Source: Acidobacteriaceae bacterium (GTDB lineage Bacteria > Acidobacteriota > Terriglobia > Terriglobales > Acidobacteriaceae). From it: DNA of 9,019 nt. Position numbers and translations under genes: made by a program. Location of the stretch: contig JAUTWY010000576.1 of the NCBI GenBank assembly GCA_030838305.1, positions 1 to 9,019 on the forward strand, in the 5' to 3' direction. How positions within the stretch are numbered: position 1 is the first letter of the stretch; each line of letters opens with the position of its first letter. This document shows positions 7,105-9,019 of this stretch, piece by piece. The notes under the pieces were generated by a model that saw only the letters and a program-made list of their open reading frames with translations, ran no database searches and was not told where the DNA came from.

Positions 7105-7743
7105 ATGTTTCACTGCGAAGGTCATTCGGTTCGAACGCACGATCTGTTGGAGATAGACGTGAAACAGCTCATCTTGTCCCAGACGTCTGCGCCTCAATGG
7201 GTCGAGGAGGGTTTGGCAAAAAATCCGTTCGTCATTGTTCGCCGTGGTCCAGCCACGAGGCAAGAAATTCCGATTGGTGTTCGTGGAACGGAAAGGAGTC
7301 AGCGCTGGGCCGCTTTCTGTCATCCGAAGTTGGTAAAGAGCATCCTCACGCCACCTCAACTACTAAGCCGCACGATTCCGATTTCACGAGCAGATGCCAT
7401 ACCTGCTCTTCGCGCCTTAAACCTTCTCAAAGACCGCTGGATAGACGTCGCCCCGCCTTGGGGCCCAGTAGGCAGCGTCGGCTTCGAGCTTGCGACCGGG
7501 AACTATGTAGCAAAGCCGGAAAGTGATCTGGATATTGTCGTCTATGCAGAAGCGCGCATAACGGTAGACGAAGCAAAGTCCATTTGCGATCGCGCCATAA
7601 ATCTCCCTGCAGCCATTGATATTCGTGCGGAGACATCTGTATATGGCTTCGCCCTAAGGGAGTTTGCTAGCCAGAGCCCCGCGGCGATCCTTCTGCGCAC
7701 ACCCAGCGGGGTGGTGTTCGGGAGAGATCCATGGGGGTGGTGA
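7105..7743 (+). CDS. mdcG: Phosphoribosyl-dephospho-CoA transferase (holo-ACP synthase of malonate decarboxylase)
   Basis: 212 residues from ATG 7105; an earlier in-frame ATG at 7066 would add 13 residues inside mdcF. MdcG transfers the phosphoribosyl-dephospho-CoA moiety from the MdcB product to the serine of MdcC, making the active ACP. The C-terminal half has the nucleotidyltransferase signature GPVGSVGFELATG (120-132) followed by ESDLDIVV (139-146), with the metal-binding pair Asp141 and Asp143, and a third candidate Asp172 in IDIRAE (171-176). The N-terminal segment starting RTHDLL (10-15) matches the usual family start, which supports 7105. The C-terminus ends RTPSGVVFGRDPWGW-stop, as a family-like tail. 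In Klebsiella-type clusters mdcH follows; here it does not. Confidence 0.92.
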   Translation: MFHCEGHSVRTHDLLEIDVKQLILSQTSAPQWVEEGLAKNPFVIVRRGPATRQEIPIGVRGTERSQRWAAFCHPKLVKSILTPPQLLSRTIPISRADAIPALRALNLLKDRWIDVAPPWGPVGSVGFELATGNYVAKPESDLDIVVYAEARITVDEAKSICDRAINLPAAIDIRAETSVYGFALREFASQSPAAILLRTPSGVVFGRDPWGW

Positions 7744-7790
7744 ACTCAGGAACATGCAAACTGCCGCAGAAATTTGGAAGTCCCCGCTAG

Positions 7791-7795
7791 AGGAG
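7791..7795 (+). promoter_or_regulatory. Ribosome binding site for the long (Tat) hydrolase form
   Basis: AGGAG ends 10 bases before ATG 7806 in the 62-base gap after mdcG. It supports real translation of the signal-peptide form. I see no terminator hairpin with a T-run in this gap, so the hydrolase may still be on the mdc transcript. Confidence 0.5.
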
Positions 7796-7805
7796 AAGCG
7801 TTCAG

Positions 7806-8789
7806 ATGACCAGACTAACGCGACGTGACTTATTGATCGGTGGTACCGCAATAGTGGCGGCGGGCGCACTCCCTGGCCCGCCTTTCGCTGCAGAAGCAGC
7901 GGAAGGCTCAGGATTTCCGAGGGACACAAACACAAAAGGAGAGCATTCCATGACGACGATCACGACCAAAGACGGCACGACGATCTACTACAAAGACTGG
8001 GGCAAAGGGCAGCCTGTGGTGTTCAGCCACGGATGGCCTCTGAGCGCCGACGCCTTCGAAGACCAGATGCTGTTTCTCGCCGACCATGGCTACCGCTGCG
8101 TCGCGCATGACCGCCGCGGTCATGGCCGTTCGAGTCAACCGTGGGAAGGCAATGAGATGAACACCTACGCGGACGACCTGGCGCAACTGGTCGAGAAACT
8201 CGACCTGAAGGACGCCATTCACGTGGGTCACTCGACTGGGGGCGGAGAAGTCGCACGCTACATCGGTCGCCACGGCTCAAAACGCGTGGCAAAAGCTGTA
8301 CTGATCGGCGCGGTGCCTCCGCTCATGCTGAAGACGCCCGCCAATCCTGGAGGATTGTCCATCGAAGCTTTCGACCAGATCCGCGCGGGCGTTCTCAATG
8401 ACCGGTCGCAATTCTTCAAGGACCTTAGCGGCCCCTTCTACGGTGCCAATCGGCCAGGTTCAAAGGTTTCCCAAGGTCTGCGGGACTCGTTCTGGATGCA
8501 AGGAATGTGGTGCGGACACAAGGCCGCCTATGACTGCATCAAGGCTTTTTCGGAAACGGACTTCACCGAAGATCTAAAAAAAATCGACGTGCCGACACTT
8601 GTCCTTCATGGCGACGACGACCAGATCGTTCCGATTGCCGACTCAGGACTCTTATCCGCAAAGCTCGTAAAGGGGGCCACGCTCAAGGTTATTCCAGGCG
8701 GGCCCCACGGCATGTGCTCAACCTTGAAGAACCAGATCAACGCGGAACTCCTGGCATTTCTGCAAAGCGGCAAACAAGCGTCGGCTTGA
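7806..8789 (+). CDS. Alpha/beta hydrolase, non-heme chloroperoxidase/arylesterase type, with Tat-like signal
   Basis: 327 residues from ATG 7806. Residues 1-31 look like a twin-arginine signal: TRRDLLI followed by a hydrophobic stretch GGTAIVAAGALPG and an alanine-rich end. The enzyme body starts at Met49 (ATG 7950, MTTITTKDGTTIYYKDWG) and is 279 residues from there, the usual size of the cofactor-free haloperoxidase/arylesterase family. Seen are HGWP (75-78), the nucleophile elbow GHSTGG with Ser143, the acid GDDDQIVP with probable Asp272, and PHGM with His301, a complete Ser-Asp-His triad. These enzymes hydrolyse esters and can show perhydrolase or halogenating activity with peroxide; the natural substrate is unknown. 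It lies 62 bases after mdcG, where mdcH would be expected, but it is not a FabD-like acyltransferase, so it is not an obvious replacement. An A8 run at 8576-8583 lies in the coding frame. Confidence 0.9.
   Translation: MTRLTRRDLLIGGTAIVAAGALPGPPFAAEAAEGSGFPRDTNTKGEHSMTTITTKDGTTIYYKDWGKGQPVVFSHGWPLSADAFEDQMLFLADHGYRCVAHDRRGHGRSSQPWEGNEMNTYADDLAQLVEKLDLKDAIHVGHSTGGGEVARYIGRHGSKRVAKAVLIGAVPPLMLKTPANPGGLSIEAFDQIRAGVLNDRSQFFKDLSGPFYGANRPGSKVSQGLRDSFWMQGMWCGHKAAYDCIKAFSETDFTEDLKKIDVPTLVLHGDDDQIVPIADSGLLSAKLVKGATLKVIPGGPHGMCSTLKNQINAELLAFLQSGKQASA
7936..7943 (+). promoter_or_regulatory. Internal ribosome binding site for the short hydrolase form
   Basis: AAGGAGAG lies 6 bases before the in-frame ATG 7950, a stronger and better placed site than the one for ATG 7806. 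ATG 7950 is exactly where cytosolic members of the family begin, so a second, leaderless product is plausible. Confidence 0.6.
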
Positions 8790-8832
8790 TAGCGACCGCG
8801 GACTAGTAGCGTCCGGGAGGCAGGGAGCAAAC

Positions 8833-8934
8833 ATGCAACGTCCATCGACTTTCGACTGGTATCGCCTTTTGCGAGTGCACCATCAGTTCAAGATATTTCG
8901 GGCCATTCGATACGCGCTGTCGATGGCGCGCTGA
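8833..8934 (+). CDS. Small basic ORF, 33 residues, unknown function
   Basis: ATG 8833 to TGA 8932-8934, with AGGGAG (8822-8827) 5 bases before the start and GGGAGG (8815-8820) further back. The peptide begins MQRPSTFDWYRLLRVHH and has seven Arg/Lys and two His against one Asp. It alternates hydrophobic and basic residues, so an amphipathic helix that touches membrane or nucleic acid is possible. It lies 43 bases after the hydrolase stop on the same strand. I do not recognise the family. It is supported by the ribosome binding site and the biased composition, not by known homology, and could still be a chance ORF. Confidence 0.45.
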   Translation: MQRPSTFDWYRLLRVHHQFKIFRAIRYALSMAR

Positions 8935-8968
8935 ATACTCAGATCATAAAAGTAAAAGAGTCTAACAA
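8935..8968 (+). other. AT-rich intergenic stretch
   Basis: The base composition falls sharply after the small ORF, with A-rich runs such as CATAAAAGTAAAAGAG. This is typical of a promoter or 5' leader region, but I can point to no convincing -35/-10 pair or terminator. Confidence 0.35.
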
Positions 8969-9019
8969 ATGCAAAACAATTCGCAAGAAAGAAGCAATGA
9001 AATGAGCAATTCAATGAAG
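8969..9019 (+). CDS. Possible start of another gene (partial, runs off the window)
   Basis: ATG 8969 opens a frame that continues to the window end, 17 codons reading MQNNSQERSNEMSNSMK. It is polar, rich in Asn, Ser and Glu, and lies in AT-rich sequence unlike the genes before it. AAAAGAG at 8954-8960 could be a weak ribosome binding site 8 bases before the ATG. The visible part is too short to name or even to confirm as coding. Confidence 0.25.
   Translation, partial: MQNNSQERSNEMSNSMK

Noticed and set aside
7029..7526. ORF of 165 codons overlapping mdcF and mdcG in another frame
   Set aside because: No motif, rich in Ser and Arg, and fully covered by two recognised genes.
8576..8583. A8 homopolymer in the hydrolase gene as a phase-variation switch
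   Set aside because: It encodes the expected Lys-Lys in a conserved frame, and a single run of eight A is common by chance; no other sign of switching.
8799..8815. Five-base inverted repeat CGGAC/GTCCG as a terminator after the hydrolase
   Set aside because: The stem is short, the loop is seven bases, and no T-run follows; it also overlaps the ribosome binding region of the small ORF.
8869..8897. TTGCGA-N17-GATATT as a sigma-70 promoter within the small ORF
   Set aside because: Only four of six bases match at each box; such pairs occur often by chance.

Overview
The window carries a nearly complete, tightly packed biotin-independent malonate decarboxylase (mdc) operon on the + strand of a bacterial chromosome. 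All supported genes run left to right. Base composition looks to be in the mid-to-upper 50s % GC by eye. The taxon cannot be fixed from this sequence. The style of the sigma-54 activator and the soil-type gene content would suit an acidobacterium or a proteobacterium, but this is only a guess.

Left edge (1-460): the first 30 bases look like the last codons of an OmpR/PhoB-type winged-helix response regulator. A small ORF (30-488) follows, with an H-x-H-x-H-x-x motif suggesting a HIT-like protein. Its 3' end overlaps the start of a sigma-54 activator (461-1525) that has the AAA+ core and a Fis-type helix-turn-helix but no recognisable sensor domain.

Middle (1536-7743): mdcA (alpha subunit, acetyl-ACP:malonate ACP transferase), mdcB (2'-(5''-triphosphoribosyl)-3'-dephospho-CoA synthase), mdcC (delta subunit, ACP), mdcD (beta) and mdcE (gamma, malonyl-S-ACP decarboxylase), mdcF (AEC-family permease, probable malonate carrier) and mdcG (phosphoribosyl-dephospho-CoA transferase). 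Several junctions overlap by 1-14 bases or are separated by about 10 bases, so a single transcript with translational coupling is likely. MdcB makes the prosthetic group precursor, MdcG attaches it to Ser25 of MdcC, MdcA exchanges acetyl for malonyl on the ACP, MdcD/E decarboxylate it, and MdcF would bring malonate in. The gene order is that of the Klebsiella mdcABCDEFG(H) cluster, but mdcH, the malonyl transferase that primes the ACP, is not present here.

Right edge (7744-9019): where mdcH would be expected there is an alpha/beta hydrolase of the non-heme chloroperoxidase/arylesterase type. It has a twin-arginine signal-like extension and a second in-frame start with its own strong ribosome binding site. 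A 33-codon basic small ORF follows, then an AT-rich stretch with a possible new reading frame running off the window.

The points most worth a second look are the input-less sigma-54 activator as apparent regulator of mdc genes, the HIT-like ORF overlapping it, the missing mdcH, the two-start Tat/cytosolic hydrolase, and the small basic ORF. Nothing here proves an undescribed system; most of the window is a recognisable metabolic operon in an unusual regulatory setting.
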